Positions 23,244 through 30,950 of a DNA stretch of 32,662 nucleotides are shown here, piece by piece (positions within the stretch are counted from its first letter, which is position 1; every line of letters starts with the position of its first letter). The DNA comes from JBCBSZ01 sp039185015. GTDB lineage: Bacteria; Actinomycetota; Acidimicrobiia; Acidimicrobiales; Poriferisodalaceae. The notes below the pieces were generated by a model that had not been told where the DNA came from, did not search any database, and saw only the letters and a list, made by a program, of their open reading frames with translations. The stretch lies in the NCBI GenBank assembly GCA_039185015.1, contig JBCDAU010000054.1:1-32662 (forward strand). The letters run 5' to 3'. The position numbers were made by a program, and so were the translations under genes.

Positions 23244-24641
23244 CTACCTCCCGAGTCGTTGCGTCAAACCTGACACCAGCAGGACGGTGAGCAATAGCGC
23301 TAGAGCCGTCAAGGCAGGTGGCAAGAAGCGGTCGACAGTCCCCGGTTCATCCACTGCTTCAGGTGAGACAGGCACGATGGGCGCTACCGCCCCGAGTGCG
23401 CGTGCTGTCGCGTTCCCGAAGCCGTCTCGACCGATCACCGAGAGAAGTAGCCCACCCAGAAGCACAAGAGCGCCGAGTGCTGCGATGGTCCGCCACGGTG
23501 AGTGCCCGTGCCTCGTGAAGAGCCCTGCGAGTACGCCCCACAGGAACTGCCGGACTCTCTTCAGCCGGTCGCGCAGGCGGCCCCACCCGCCTCGATCGGG
23601 GTACAGGCTGGCAGTCCGCACGGCGCTTGTGGCACGTCGTCGCTTCGAGGCGTCGATATCGCCTGCGCCTCCGGGGAGACCGCGCTGCCGATAGGCGGCC
23701 GCAAGCGCGTCGTAGGGCTGAGCTCGGAATCTCGGCACGCTGACCTCAGCGCGATCCGCCCTCCACCAGTGGCCAAGGGCGGCAAGCAGCCTCCGCGCCG
23801 GCTTCAGGCGGCGCTCAGGCGGTCGCACGACCTGCGGCCGCCACTGCCGGGGGCGGTAGGCCTCAGATCCTTGTAGCCAGTCGAGACGCATCGCAACCGC
23901 CCAGTTCTCGTCTCGACCGTCCAGTCGACCGTACGCAAAGCCGTCGAGCAGGTAACGGTTCTTTGGCCAAGCGGAGATGTCGTCACGAAGTGTCCCGACC
24001 CGAGCATCGACGACCCGGATCCCCCCATGGGCTTCGGTCCAGATCGGGGGCTCGGGACTCTCGTCCCTCGCCGGCCACAGGTGACTCCAGCAGAAGACAC
24101 CGGTGACGACCATTCGATCGAGGTCGATCGCCCAGTCGTGCTCGTCTCGCTTCGCGATGAACGCCGAGCCCTCGCAGCTGAGGTCGCCGGAGATCCGAGC
24201 GCCGACGAGAGTCGTGCCCTGTTCGATACGCACTCGGTTTGCGAGGAGGACCGAGCCGTCGACGTTGACGTGCCGCGCCGATAGACCGCGCCGAAGATGG
24301 CTTCGCTCGAGATCCAAGTGGCGGATCCTGGCATAGTCGAGCGAGACGTGGCCGTGGACGTCACAACGCCAGAAGGCCAGTGGTACGTCGACCGTGGCGT
24401 ACGACAGATCGATCGGACCGCGGACGTCGGCTCCTCGAATCCTGATGCCGCGCCACGCCTTCGGCACATCCGGGTCCTGGCCCATGGCAATCCGGCTGAT
24501 CACGTCACCTCGGATCGTCCGATGCTCAGCGCCGACGAGGTCGCAGACCTCCCCCGCCGCAGCGGCCTGTCGAAGGAGCGCCTCGGCGCCGAGGTCGCCC
24601 GGAGACGACGCTTCGTCGGATCGGACGAGGACGTCAGCCAC
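23244..24641 (-). CDS. Pentapeptide-like repeat protein with C-terminal membrane helices
   Basis: A 465-residue protein. Residues about 50 to 180 form an irregular repeat of short strands (IRGADVRGPIDLSYATVDV, FWRCDVHGHVSLDYARI, LVGARISGDLSCEGSAF), like the pentapeptide or right-handed beta-helix proteins of actinobacteria often labelled membrane-associated oxidoreductase, without any redox motif. Then WPKNRYLLDGFAYGRLDG and PYDALAAAYRQRG, also typical of that family, a basic stretch, and two membrane helices (about 384 to 404 and 438 to 460). GTG 24641 has GGAGG 6 bases upstream and overlaps the cyclase gene by 8. It may tether the system to the membrane; its function is unknown. Confidence 0.72.
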   Translation of the reverse strand: MADVLVRSDEASSPGDLGAEALLRQAAAAGEVCDLVGAEHRTIRGDVISRIAMGQDPDVPKAWRGIRIRGADVRGPIDLSYATVDVPLAFWRCDVHGHVSLDYARIRHLDLERSHLRRGLSARHVNVDGSVLLANRVRIEQGTTLVGARISGDLSCEGSAFIAKRDEHDWAIDLDRMVVTGVFCWSHLWPARDESPEPPIWTEAHGGIRVVDARVGTLRDDISAWPKNRYLLDGFAYGRLDGRDENWAVAMRLDWLQGSEAYRPRQWRPQVVRPPERRLKPARRLLAALGHWWRADRAEVSVPRFRAQPYDALAAAYRQRGLPGGAGDIDASKRRRATSAVRTASLYPDRGGWGRLRDRLKRVRQFLWGVLAGLFTRHGHSPWRTIAALGALVLLGGLLLSVIGRDGFGNATARALGAVAPIVPVSPEAVDEPGTVDRFLPPALTALALLLTVLLVSGLTQRLGR

Positions 24642-27600
24642 CGCGCTCCTCCATGCTCAGGGCCGGCGACGTCGCTTCAGATCGACCCGCCACCTCAGCG
24701 AGCCGTCGTGCGGCCCGAGCTGCCCGGTGGCGATCGAGGTCCGAGCCACGGCGCTCCACCAGGGCGTTGGCCGCTCTCGCTGCGAACCCCGGCGCACCCT
24801 GCTGTTCGGCTACCTCGAGCGCCCGCTCGAGCCCGGCGATGCTCCCCTTGCGGTCACCGGCTCCCGCGGCAAGTTCGGCGCTCAGGAGCAGGTGGTCAGG
24901 TAGGAGGACGACTTCTCCGGACTCATCGGCGGATCCCACCGCTCGGTCCGCCGCATCCCGAGCGGCGTCGACATCACCGTTGGCGAGATGCGCACGTGCG
25001 AGGTGACCGCGGAAGTACGGCTCGAGCAGCCCGGCACCGGCACCGACCCACTGCTCGAGCGTCGTCTCGACGATCGGGAGACCCTGCTCCCTCTCGCCGA
25101 GCGAGCAGAGTGCGATCCCGAGGTGGAGCGCTGCGGCGGCCTGCCACTGCAGGAAGCCGCCGGTCGTCGCAGCTTCCAGCGACTGCTGCGCCGCAGCCAG
25201 CGCTTTGGCTGGGTCCCCGCTGACTTGGTGGTACCACGCGAGGTGAGCGTCCACAGCTGCGCGCATGAACAGGCCACGGCCGTCGCCGCTTCGCTTCGAG
25301 AGCTCGACGAAGTCGGTGGCAGTGGCATCAGCCTCGGCGGCGGCTCGGGCGGCGTCCTCGACGCGACCCTGCAGCCACAACACCAGGGGCAAGTACGACC
25401 GACACGCGAGGCCCGGTTCCTGCGTCCCGGAGATCGCCATGGTGTCCTCTGGCCGGAGTGCGACTGCGAGCGTCAGCTCTGACCGACTCCGTTCCAGCTC
25501 GCCGCGATACATCGCATCTGCGCCCCGCACCGAGGCGAGGAAGAGCAAGTCGTCGCGGTCGAGATCAGCTTCACGTTCCGGTGTCATCTGGGCCAAGACG
25601 TCCGCGGCGCGATCGAGCCGCCCGCGCACCAGGTAGTAGGCCCACGTTCCCCACGCAGCCATGACCGAGCGAGAGTCCAGCGAGGAGGCCTTCGAGAGTC
25701 GAACTGCGATGTCGCCGTACGCCTCCTCCGCAGGACGAGACGTGTAGCCACCGACGGCGACCAAGCAGGTCGCCTGGCCGAGCAACAGGTCCACCTCGGT
25801 ACGTGGCTGCCGAAGGTCGCGATCGCGCAACAGCTCGAGGCCGTTGGTGAAGTGGGTGAGCGCCTCTGCGTGGCTCGAGCTGGCGAGCTGGAGGTGCCCG
25901 GCGTCGAGCCAGAGCTCGGCCGCCTCTGGCCACAGGGTCCGGTCCGCGGAACGACTCAGGTGGTACGCCGGAACCTCAGGGCGCTCCTTGCGGATCGCCG
26001 GATGCGAGGCGGTGATCGTACGACCGATCGCAGCGTGAACGTCCGCACGCTCGTGCTCCAACGCAGAGTCGAGGAGTGCCTCGCGGACGAGATCATGCCG
26101 GAACTCGAGCGTCTCGCTCCGATCGTCGCCCAACAGGCCATACGGAACGAGGTCGACTGGTTCACTTCCGTGATATTCAGCCCACACGTCGGCAAGGAGG
26201 TCAGGCGTCGCCTCGTGGTCGAGCGCGGCAATGACCACGGCACACCGTCGAGCTCGAGCGGGAAGTCGCGTCGCTCGAGCGTTCAGCTGCCCGGACAAGG
26301 TCGCTGGAATCCTCAGCATCGAGCGAATGCCGTCGACCTGAATCTCCCGCGCAATCTCCTCGGTGAAGTAGGGGCTCCCGCCTCCACGGCGCACGACCTC
26401 GGCGACGACGTCAGGTTCGAGCTGCTCTGACACGACGTCCTCGAGCAGGTCCGCCGCCGCCGCATCGGTGAGCGGGCCGAGCTCGAGCAGAGTTGCGTTG
26501 CCGCGGTCAAGGCTGGTGATCACGGTGTCCGGCAGCTCGGCGATCCGACTGGTTGCGATGAACCAGATCGGAGACCTCGCACAGGCCTCGATGACTCGAT
26601 CAACCAGCTCGAGCGTCGTTGGGTCAGCCCACTGCATGTCATCGAGTGACAGCAGGAGGGGGCCAGTAACGGCAGCGCCTTCGAGTCGATCGACCACACC
26701 CTGGAGGGACGCCTCGCGGAGCACGGAGCGGTCGGACTCAGGATCGATGGCCACACCCATGGACGCGCAGAGCTCGGCAAAGGACGCTCCAATGGATCGA
26801 GTCTGGGCGGGAGCGGTCTCCCCGACGGCCGCGGCACCACTCCCGAGCTCGCCGAGTTGGTGCACGATGTCTGCGAGGGGAGCCAGCGCCCGTCCCCTCC
26901 GCGAGCGTCGACAGCGCATGCGAAGCCAGGGCACTCCGTCGGCTTCGACGATTGCACCCGCCTCGCTGAGCAGGCGAGACTTTCCGATGCCTGCCTCTCC
27001 AGAGATGACGAGCGCCGATCCGACCAGTTGTACGGCCGCCCAGGACGCTCGGAGACTGCGTCTCTCGGACTCCCGGCCACGCAACGGAAGCCTTGCGCTG
27101 AAGTCCGGCGCTGGACGTCCCCCGGCAACGACGCGATAGAGATTCACCGCGACCGGGAGACCGTCGATGAGGTGGTCGCCAAGCGGCTCCACTTGGTACT
27201 CGTCGCCGATACGCCGTCGCAGGTCTTCACTGATGATCAGCGCGTTGGCAGCAGGAGCCGCCTTTTCCATTTTCGCCACCACGTTGGCGGCGAGGCCAAA
27301 CACGTCGCCGGGCGTGATCGTGTCCGAGCCGGCGGCCTGGGCGACCTCGCCCCAGTGGGCGACCACCCTCACATCGAGTCGTTCCCCGGTCATCCGCGCC
27401 AGGCGCCCTCGCGCTCGGGCGAAGCTCTCCAAGAACTCCAGGCCGCTCTCGATCGCATGGAGCGGCTCAGAGTCCGGGCCGAAGGTGACCCACGCTCCAT
27501 CCCCCGTCGATTTGAGGAACTGCCCGCCCCACGACTCGACGGATGCCTTGACAATTTCGGCGATCTCGCTGGCCAGGTACTGCATGAGATCGGCGCTCGA

Positions 27601-27693
27601 TCGCGCTGCCAATGCCGTCGAACCGACGACATCAACCACGAGCAGAGGAAGATGCCTCCGCACTCCACCCTGCTCCCCCACGGTCGGGATCAT
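24634..27693 (-). CDS. Class III adenylate cyclase domain fused to AAA-type ATPase and TPR region
   Basis: A 1019-residue signalling protein. (1) Cyclase domain (15-190): metal aspartates D21 (VVDVVGST) and D65 (STGDG), adenine-selecting K61 and D130, and the transition-state N137 are present, but the usual arginine four residues later is K141. (2) P-loop ATPase (about 200-480): Walker A GEAGIGKS (232-239) and Walker B LLLSLDDMQW, with the winged region of LuxR/AfsR-like STAND proteins. (3) Long helical TPR-like C-terminus (about 580-1010). It probably makes cAMP in response to a ligand or ATP state, though the Arg-to-Lys change makes the activity less certain. ATG 27693 is preferred (GAGG 9 bases upstream, start close to the domain); ATG 27753 would add 20 residues. 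It is the first gene of the tight operon. Confidence 0.85.
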   Translation of the reverse strand: MIPTVGEQGGVRRHLPLLVVDVVGSTALAARSSADLMQYLASEIAEIVKASVESWGGQFLKSTGDGAWVTFGPDSEPLHAIESGLEFLESFARARGRLARMTGERLDVRVVAHWGEVAQAAGSDTITPGDVFGLAANVVAKMEKAAPAANALIISEDLRRRIGDEYQVEPLGDHLIDGLPVAVNLYRVVAGGRPAPDFSARLPLRGRESERRSLRASWAAVQLVGSALVISGEAGIGKSRLLSEAGAIVEADGVPWLRMRCRRSRRGRALAPLADIVHQLGELGSGAAAVGETAPAQTRSIGASFAELCASMGVAIDPESDRSVLREASLQGVVDRLEGAAVTGPLLLSLDDMQWADPTTLELVDRVIEACARSPIWFIATSRIAELPDTVITSLDRGNATLLELGPLTDAAAADLLEDVVSEQLEPDVVAEVVRRGGGSPYFTEEIAREIQVDGIRSMLRIPATLSGQLNARATRLPARARRCAVVIAALDHEATPDLLADVWAEYHGSEPVDLVPYGLLGDDRSETLEFRHDLVREALLDSALEHERADVHAAIGRTITASHPAIRKERPEVPAYHLSRSADRTLWPEAAELWLDAGHLQLASSSHAEALTHFTNGLELLRDRDLRQPRTEVDLLLGQATCLVAVGGYTSRPAEEAYGDIAVRLSKASSLDSRSVMAAWGTWAYYLVRGRLDRAADVLAQMTPEREADLDRDDLLFLASVRGADAMYRGELERSRSELTLAVALRPEDTMAISGTQEPGLACRSYLPLVLWLQGRVEDAARAAAEADATATDFVELSKRSGDGRGLFMRAAVDAHLAWYHQVSGDPAKALAAAQQSLEAATTGGFLQWQAAAALHLGIALCSLGEREQGLPIVETTLEQWVGAGAGLLEPYFRGHLARAHLANGDVDAARDAADRAVGSADESGEVVLLPDHLLLSAELAAGAGDRKGSIAGLERALEVAEQQGAPGFAARAANALVERRGSDLDRHRAARAARRLAEVAGRSEATSPALSMEERGG

Positions 27694-27760
27694 AGGTCCG
27701 TACCTCGGGTTGATGGGCCAGAGATGTGCCGATTCCCGTTCCGCGAGATGCATCGATTCG

Positions 27761-28015
27761 TCAGATCCGCGTCAGCTGGTCGGCGTGATGACACCGTTGC
27801 GATGGGCGATGCGACGGGGTGGGCCACCGGTCGAGCGTGACGACAGCCTCTGTCCGATCGCTGTCCGATTCGCGCCTTGGCAGCAGAGCGAGGGGCCCGA
27901 TGGATCGCCCGACGCACCAACGAACGAACCAATGCGTGGTGCGATCGCCGACTGCGACCGTCACGACGCTGCAGATCGCGACGATGTCGAGCCAGAGGTC
28001 GATGAGGGCGCTCAG
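27761..28015 (-). CDS. Small membrane protein, diverged tandem copy (possible CTG start or decayed gene)
   Basis: The frame encodes LIDLWLDIVAICSVV, then an Arg-rich loop and CVGRSIGPLALLP, matching the pattern of the small protein just upstream (LIDLWMVGALGAII, CMIGVAFGPLGLLLLWP). No ATG, GTG or TTG precedes the LIDLW part; a CTG at 28015 overlaps the previous stop as CTGA, like the GTGA junctions elsewhere, and would give 84 residues. Otherwise translation could begin at GTG 27964, losing most of the first helix. The tail after about residue 52 is not similar to the other copy and contains a direct-repeat element. Either a non-canonical start or a pseudogene is possible. Confidence 0.35.
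   Translation of the reverse strand: MSALIDLWLDIVAICSVVTVAVGDRTTHWFVRWCVGRSIGPLALLPRRESDSDRTEAVVTLDRWPTPSHRPSQRCHHADQLTRI
27850..27866 (-). promoter_or_regulatory. Direct repeat GGACAG-N5-GGACAG before the encapsulin-like operon
   Basis: On the minus strand the 9-mer ATCGGACAG occurs twice with 2 bases between copies, giving a perfect 11-base period. It points to the cyclase gene, 156 bases before ATG 27693 (96 before ATG 27753). It lies in the 3' part of the frame of the second small membrane protein, so it would be an internal promoter if that frame is translated. No clear -10 box follows. Confidence 0.5.
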
Positions 28016-28209
28016 GGCTCAACCCGCGCCGACGACGAGCTGTCGCCCGGCGCAGCGAAGGCGCACCGATCAGGCCACAGGAGGAGCAGGCCGAGTGGGC
28101 CGAACGCGACGCCGATCATGCACCGAGCGGCGAATGGCACTCTGGGCTCGCCTGCGATGATGGCGCCGAGGGCTCCGACCATCCACAGGTCGATCAGCAG
28201 CCGTTCCAT
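28012..28209 (-). CDS. Small membrane protein
   Basis: A 65-residue protein with two hydrophobic helices: LLIDLWMVGALGAIIAG (4-20) and CMIGVAFGPLGLLLLW (30-45), joined by a short loop (EPRVPFAAR), and a polar tail. The GPLGLLLL end is common in small bacterial two-helix membrane proteins. Start is ATG 28209; the ribosome site is weak (GGGGAC about 9 bases upstream, TGAGG adjacent). It lies 42 bases after the DUF1353-like gene and has a GGACAG/CGACAG direct repeat 22 bases before the ATG. A related copy follows immediately. Function unknown. Confidence 0.5.
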   Translation of the reverse strand: MERLLIDLWMVGALGAIIAGEPRVPFAARCMIGVAFGPLGLLLLWPDRCAFAAPGDSSSSARVEP

Positions 28210-28231
28210 GGCCTCAGCGTCCCCGCCGATG

Positions 28232-28248
28232 CTGTCGGCGCCCTGTCC
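28232..28248 (-). promoter_or_regulatory. Direct repeat GGACAG-N5-CGACAG
   Basis: Minus-strand bases read GGACAG GGCGC CGACAG, 11-base period with one mismatch. It lies 22 bases before the ATG of the small membrane protein and points to it. If active, the transcript would be nearly leaderless. Confidence 0.4.
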
Positions 28249-28251
28249 GGA

Positions 28252-29010
28252 TCATCTCAAGCCGACCAGCCGGCCTGCTCGCTCGAGCACCCAGTAGATG
28301 CAGTAGCCCGCGATGGCCAACACGCTGGGCGGGAGGATCCACGGCGCGGCGACAGCAGCGACGAGTCCGGCGCCCCACTGCTTGCCCCACAGCCCGCCAG
28401 CGACGAACGGCGTGAGCGCGCTCGCGATCAACAGCGGGCCGGGGCCGATGTCGAGCAGCGTCCCCGTCTCGAACGCCAGATCACCGAGCGCCGAGAAGAA
28501 CGCCACGATGCCCACGAAGGACAGCGCCACCCAGGTGATGAGCCCGACGAGCCGGAGGCCGCCAGCGGCCCCACGGGTCCGGAGCGCCACCGCCGCCCAC
28601 ATGATCCAGCGCCGGAAGAAATCGACCCCGGCAGCATCGAGCAGGAAGCGGAAGTAGCGGTCGGCCGCGACGTCGCTGCCGAGAGAGCCACCGTTGGGCT
28701 GCTTGGTGATCTGGGAGTCGTGGATCAGTGCGGCCGGCGTGTAGACGCCGTACGGGTTGGCGAACCAGCGCACGAACTGCGGCACCGAGGCGAGGTCACT
28801 GCCGCCACCAGCATCGAGCCTGCGAGCCGCAGCCCTCATCTCATCGGTGATGGCCGGGTACTTCTCGGCAGGCAGACCCATGTCGCCGTGGAACTCGATG
28901 TCGCTTCGGAGCACGAACTCCTTGCCATCGGCCTGCTCGAGACGGATGGGCCCGTCGGGGGAACCATCGATGAGGAAGCTGTCACCCCACGGCGCTCGGA
29001 TCTCGGTCAT
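28252..29010 (-). CDS. DUF1353-like domain protein with membrane helices
   Basis: A 252-residue protein. Residues about 35 to 145 match the pattern of the DUF1353 family: SDLASVPQFVRWF (71-83), YTPAALIHD with H97 and D98, a conserved small helix with AADRYFRFLLDAAGV, and RRWIMWAAVALR. DUF1353 was first noted in phage genes (tail assembly) but also occurs in chromosomes; the HD pair and fold could mean a metal-dependent enzyme, which is not established. The C-terminal 100 residues hold three or four hydrophobic helices (about 153-180, 191-207, 213-245). ATG 29010 is chosen for its ribosome site (AGAGGA, 7 bases upstream); the longer frame from 29079 lacks one. It heads the minus-strand run leading to the encapsulin-like operon. 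Confidence 0.7.
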   Translation of the reverse strand: MTEIRAPWGDSFLIDGSPDGPIRLEQADGKEFVLRSDIEFHGDMGLPAEKYPAITDEMRAAARRLDAGGGSDLASVPQFVRWFANPYGVYTPAALIHDSQITKQPNGGSLGSDVAADRYFRFLLDAAGVDFFRRWIMWAAVALRTRGAAGGLRLVGLITWVALSFVGIVAFFSALGDLAFETGTLLDIGPGPLLIASALTPFVAGGLWGKQWGAGLVAAVAAPWILPPSVLAIAGYCIYWVLERAGRLVGLR

Positions 29011-29191
29011 CGTTGGTCCTCTCACTCCGCCGTCCGTCGGACAGACCACTCCGCCGCAGCTCGGCGCGATGGGTTGCATACCGCAGCCGCGACCGCCGAA
29101 CTCCGAGTGACCCGTGTGCGTTGGATGCTCTCATCTCGCCCCGCTCGTCGTCGGGAAGAGTCGCCGGGATCGACATCTGATACGTCCACCT

Positions 29192-30148
29192 TCAGCTCGC
29201 CTCGCGGAGCGGCAGATCGACGTCGACCAACGACTTCGTCTCCGGCAGCGGATCGACACCGAGCCCCCGCTGCAACACCGCTGCGCAGCGTGCGAGCTGT
29301 TGTCGGGCAAGATCGATACGCCCGCGGCTCCGGTGGAACCGGATGAGCAGACGATGCCCGCCTTCGTCGTTCTCGTCGATCGACAGCGCGGCCTCCCCCG
29401 CCCGCCGTAGGAGTTCGTGATCGCCGACCTGCTCGGCCAGCTCACCCAACAGGTGCAGGCCGTCGAGCACCCGCCAGCCGACCACGGCCCGCTCACGATC
29501 GAGCCACTCGCCACCGATGAGCCCAGCGCACAGCAGCGCCGACCGATCCTCCAGCGCACCCGCCAGCGTCTCGCAGGCTGCCTCCGAGCGCCCCGCGTCG
29601 GCCTGGGACCGTGCGAGCCGGAGCAGCGCGGACAGGTCGTCGACATCGACGGACAGCTCGTCCTCGCCAGCCAGGACGTAGCCGGACCCGTCGAAGGTCA
29701 CGATGTCGCTGCCGAGCGCTCGCCGCACCCGGTTCATCGCGACGTGCACCCGGTTGCGGGCGTTGTCGAAGGGAGCGTCCGGCCAGACGTCAGCCAGCAG
29801 CTCGTCGACCGACAGCCGTCGGCCTGGTGCCAGGCACAGGCGAGCCAGGATCGATCGCCCGGTGCGGCTGCGCCACCGGTCGAGCTCGACACCGTCGACC
29901 CACACCCTGATCTCGCCGAGCAGCTGCACCTCAACCCTCGCTGCGGACCGCTCGCTGCTCGTCGGGTCGAGGGCACGAGCGAGCCGCTCGAGCCCGAGCA
30001 CGAGCTCGTCCATGCCCCCGCAGTCGGTCTGTTCTCGCGACGCCGGATGCCGGAGCAGGGTGCACGCCCGCCGCAGCATGTCGACGTCCTCGACGGCGAC
30101 CGATCCGGTCCCCGCCATCCCTCTCGCCGGATGTCCGTTCGCTCCCAC
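29192..30148 (-). CDS. SARP-family transcriptional activator (AfsR/DnrI-type)
   Basis: A 318-residue regulator. After a variable N-terminus (1-70) come an OmpR-type winged helix (about 71-168: VEVQLLGEIRVWVDG, SILARLCLAPGRRLSVDELL, NRVHVAMNRVRRALG, GSGYVL) and a bacterial transcriptional activator domain (about 168-310: DDLSALLRLARSQADAG, AALSIDENDEGGHRLLIRFH, ARCAAVLQRGLGVDP). This is the size and layout of small SARPs, which activate antibiotic and other secondary-metabolite clusters by binding direct repeats with an 11-base period near the -10/-35 region. Repeats of that geometry precede several genes here. GTG 30148 has AAGGGGG about 8 bases upstream; ATG 30118 is possible. It is transcribed divergently from the CRP-like gene. 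Confidence 0.88.
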   Translation of the reverse strand: MGANGHPARGMAGTGSVAVEDVDMLRRACTLLRHPASREQTDCGGMDELVLGLERLARALDPTSSERSAARVEVQLLGEIRVWVDGVELDRWRSRTGRSILARLCLAPGRRLSVDELLADVWPDAPFDNARNRVHVAMNRVRRALGSDIVTFDGSGYVLAGEDELSVDVDDLSALLRLARSQADAGRSEAACETLAGALEDRSALLCAGLIGGEWLDRERAVVGWRVLDGLHLLGELAEQVGDHELLRRAGEAALSIDENDEGGHRLLIRFHRSRGRIDLARQQLARCAAVLQRGLGVDPLPETKSLVDVDLPLREAS

Positions 30149-30225
30149 CCGAGGAACCCCCTTCTCCGCCTCTGCGTGAACCTACGGACGGCCAGGTCAG
30201 CGGTCTGTGCGAAGACGCGCATCGC

Positions 30226-30245
30226 TGTGTCGGATTCGCGACACA
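30226..30245. promoter_or_regulatory. Palindrome TGTGTCG-N6-CGACACA in the SARP/CRP divergent region
   Basis: A perfect 7-base inverted repeat with a 6-base spacer (GATTCG). TGTG...CACA ends recall CRP/FNR operators (TGTGA-N6-TCACA), but the arms are 4 bases further apart. It lies where the -35 of the CRP-like gene should be, so it is a good candidate for autoregulation and for joint control of the SARP gene. Confidence 0.55.
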
Positions 30246-30247
30246 AC

Positions 30248-30253
30248 TAGAGT
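30248..30253 (+). promoter_or_regulatory. Possible -10 box of the CRP-like gene
   Basis: TAGAGT follows the palindrome after 2 bases; the left palindrome arm (TGTGTC) sits 16 bases upstream, in the -35 position. Transcription would start near 30260, which leaves room for ATG 30286 or makes a GTG-leaderless message from 30259. Confidence 0.4.
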
Positions 30254-30285
30254 TCGGCGTGCGGGCAGCGGTTCCGGGCGGTTGG

Positions 30286-30948
30286 ATGGCGTCGTTCTTC
30301 GAGCTGATCGGATCACGAGCAGAGGCTGCGCTCCGCCGCATCGCCACGCCGCGCCAGTACCCGGCCGGGGCGACGATCTTCTACGAGGGCGACCTCGGCG
30401 AGGTCATGCACGTCATTGTCAACGGTGCGGTCTCGGTCTCGATGTCTGACGTCAACGGCTCGACCGTCATGGTCAACGTCCTCGGTCCGTCCGAGCTCCT
30501 CGGGGAGATGAGCGCGCTGGTGGGCGACCAGTACCGCAGTGGCACGGCGACGGCGATCGACGACACCACGACGTTGACGATCAGCGGACCGCAGCTCGAC
30601 GGACTCCGTGAGCTCCATGGGTCGATCGACCGAGCGCTCGTCTCGATCCTCGCCCTCAAGCTGCGCGAGACCAGCCTCCGGGTTCTCGACGGAACCCGCC
30701 TGGACGCCCGTCACCGGGTGCTGCGTCAGCTTGGCTCGCTCCTCAGCGTCGCTCGAACGGAGAACGGGATCGCCGAGATCCCGATCACTCAGGAGGTCCT
30801 CGCCAACATGGCTGGCGCAGACCGACGCAAGGCCAACGAGGTGCTCGGCGAACTGGAGAAGCTCGGCATCGTCGAGAGGGGAACGCGGGGCCGAATCGTG
30901 GTCCTCGATCCAGGCGGACTGCTCGAACTGGGCCCTCCAGGTCCCTAG
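30286..30948 (+). CDS. CRP/FNR-family transcriptional regulator
   Basis: A 220-residue regulator. The N-terminal cyclic-nucleotide-binding fold has FPAG-like QYPAGATIFYEGD (24-36) and a phosphate-binding cassette with G73-E74 and R84-S (GEMSALVGDQYRSG), consistent with cAMP or cGMP binding. A dimer helix (about 105-135) and winged HTH follow (ITQEVLANMAGADRRKANEVLGELEKLGIV, 167-196 region). There are no FNR-type cysteines. ATG 30286 is chosen because a likely -10 box at 30248 leaves too little leader for GTG 30259, unless the message is leaderless. With a cyclase in the neighbouring operon, it could be the cAMP receptor for the same cluster. Its stop is 2 bases before the direct repeat of the peroxidase gene. 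Confidence 0.87.
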   Translation: MASFFELIGSRAEAALRRIATPRQYPAGATIFYEGDLGEVMHVIVNGAVSVSMSDVNGSTVMVNVLGPSELLGEMSALVGDQYRSGTATAIDDTTTLTISGPQLDGLRELHGSIDRALVSILALKLRETSLRVLDGTRLDARHRVLRQLGSLLSVARTENGIAEIPITQEVLANMAGADRRKANEVLGELEKLGIVERGTRGRIVVLDPGGLLELGPPGP

Positions 30949-30950
30949 CC

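Noticed and set aside
23244..23310. C-terminal LLVSGLTQRLGR of the pentapeptide-like protein as a cargo-loading peptide
   Set aside because: It superficially resembles a loading tail, but it is the end of a membrane helix, which is incompatible with encapsulation of that protein.
29032..29042. Short palindrome GTCCG-T-CGGAC before the DUF1353-like gene, containing one GGACAG
   Set aside because: Only one copy of the hexamer, on the wrong strand for that gene and without an 11-base partner, so it was not counted in the repeat set.
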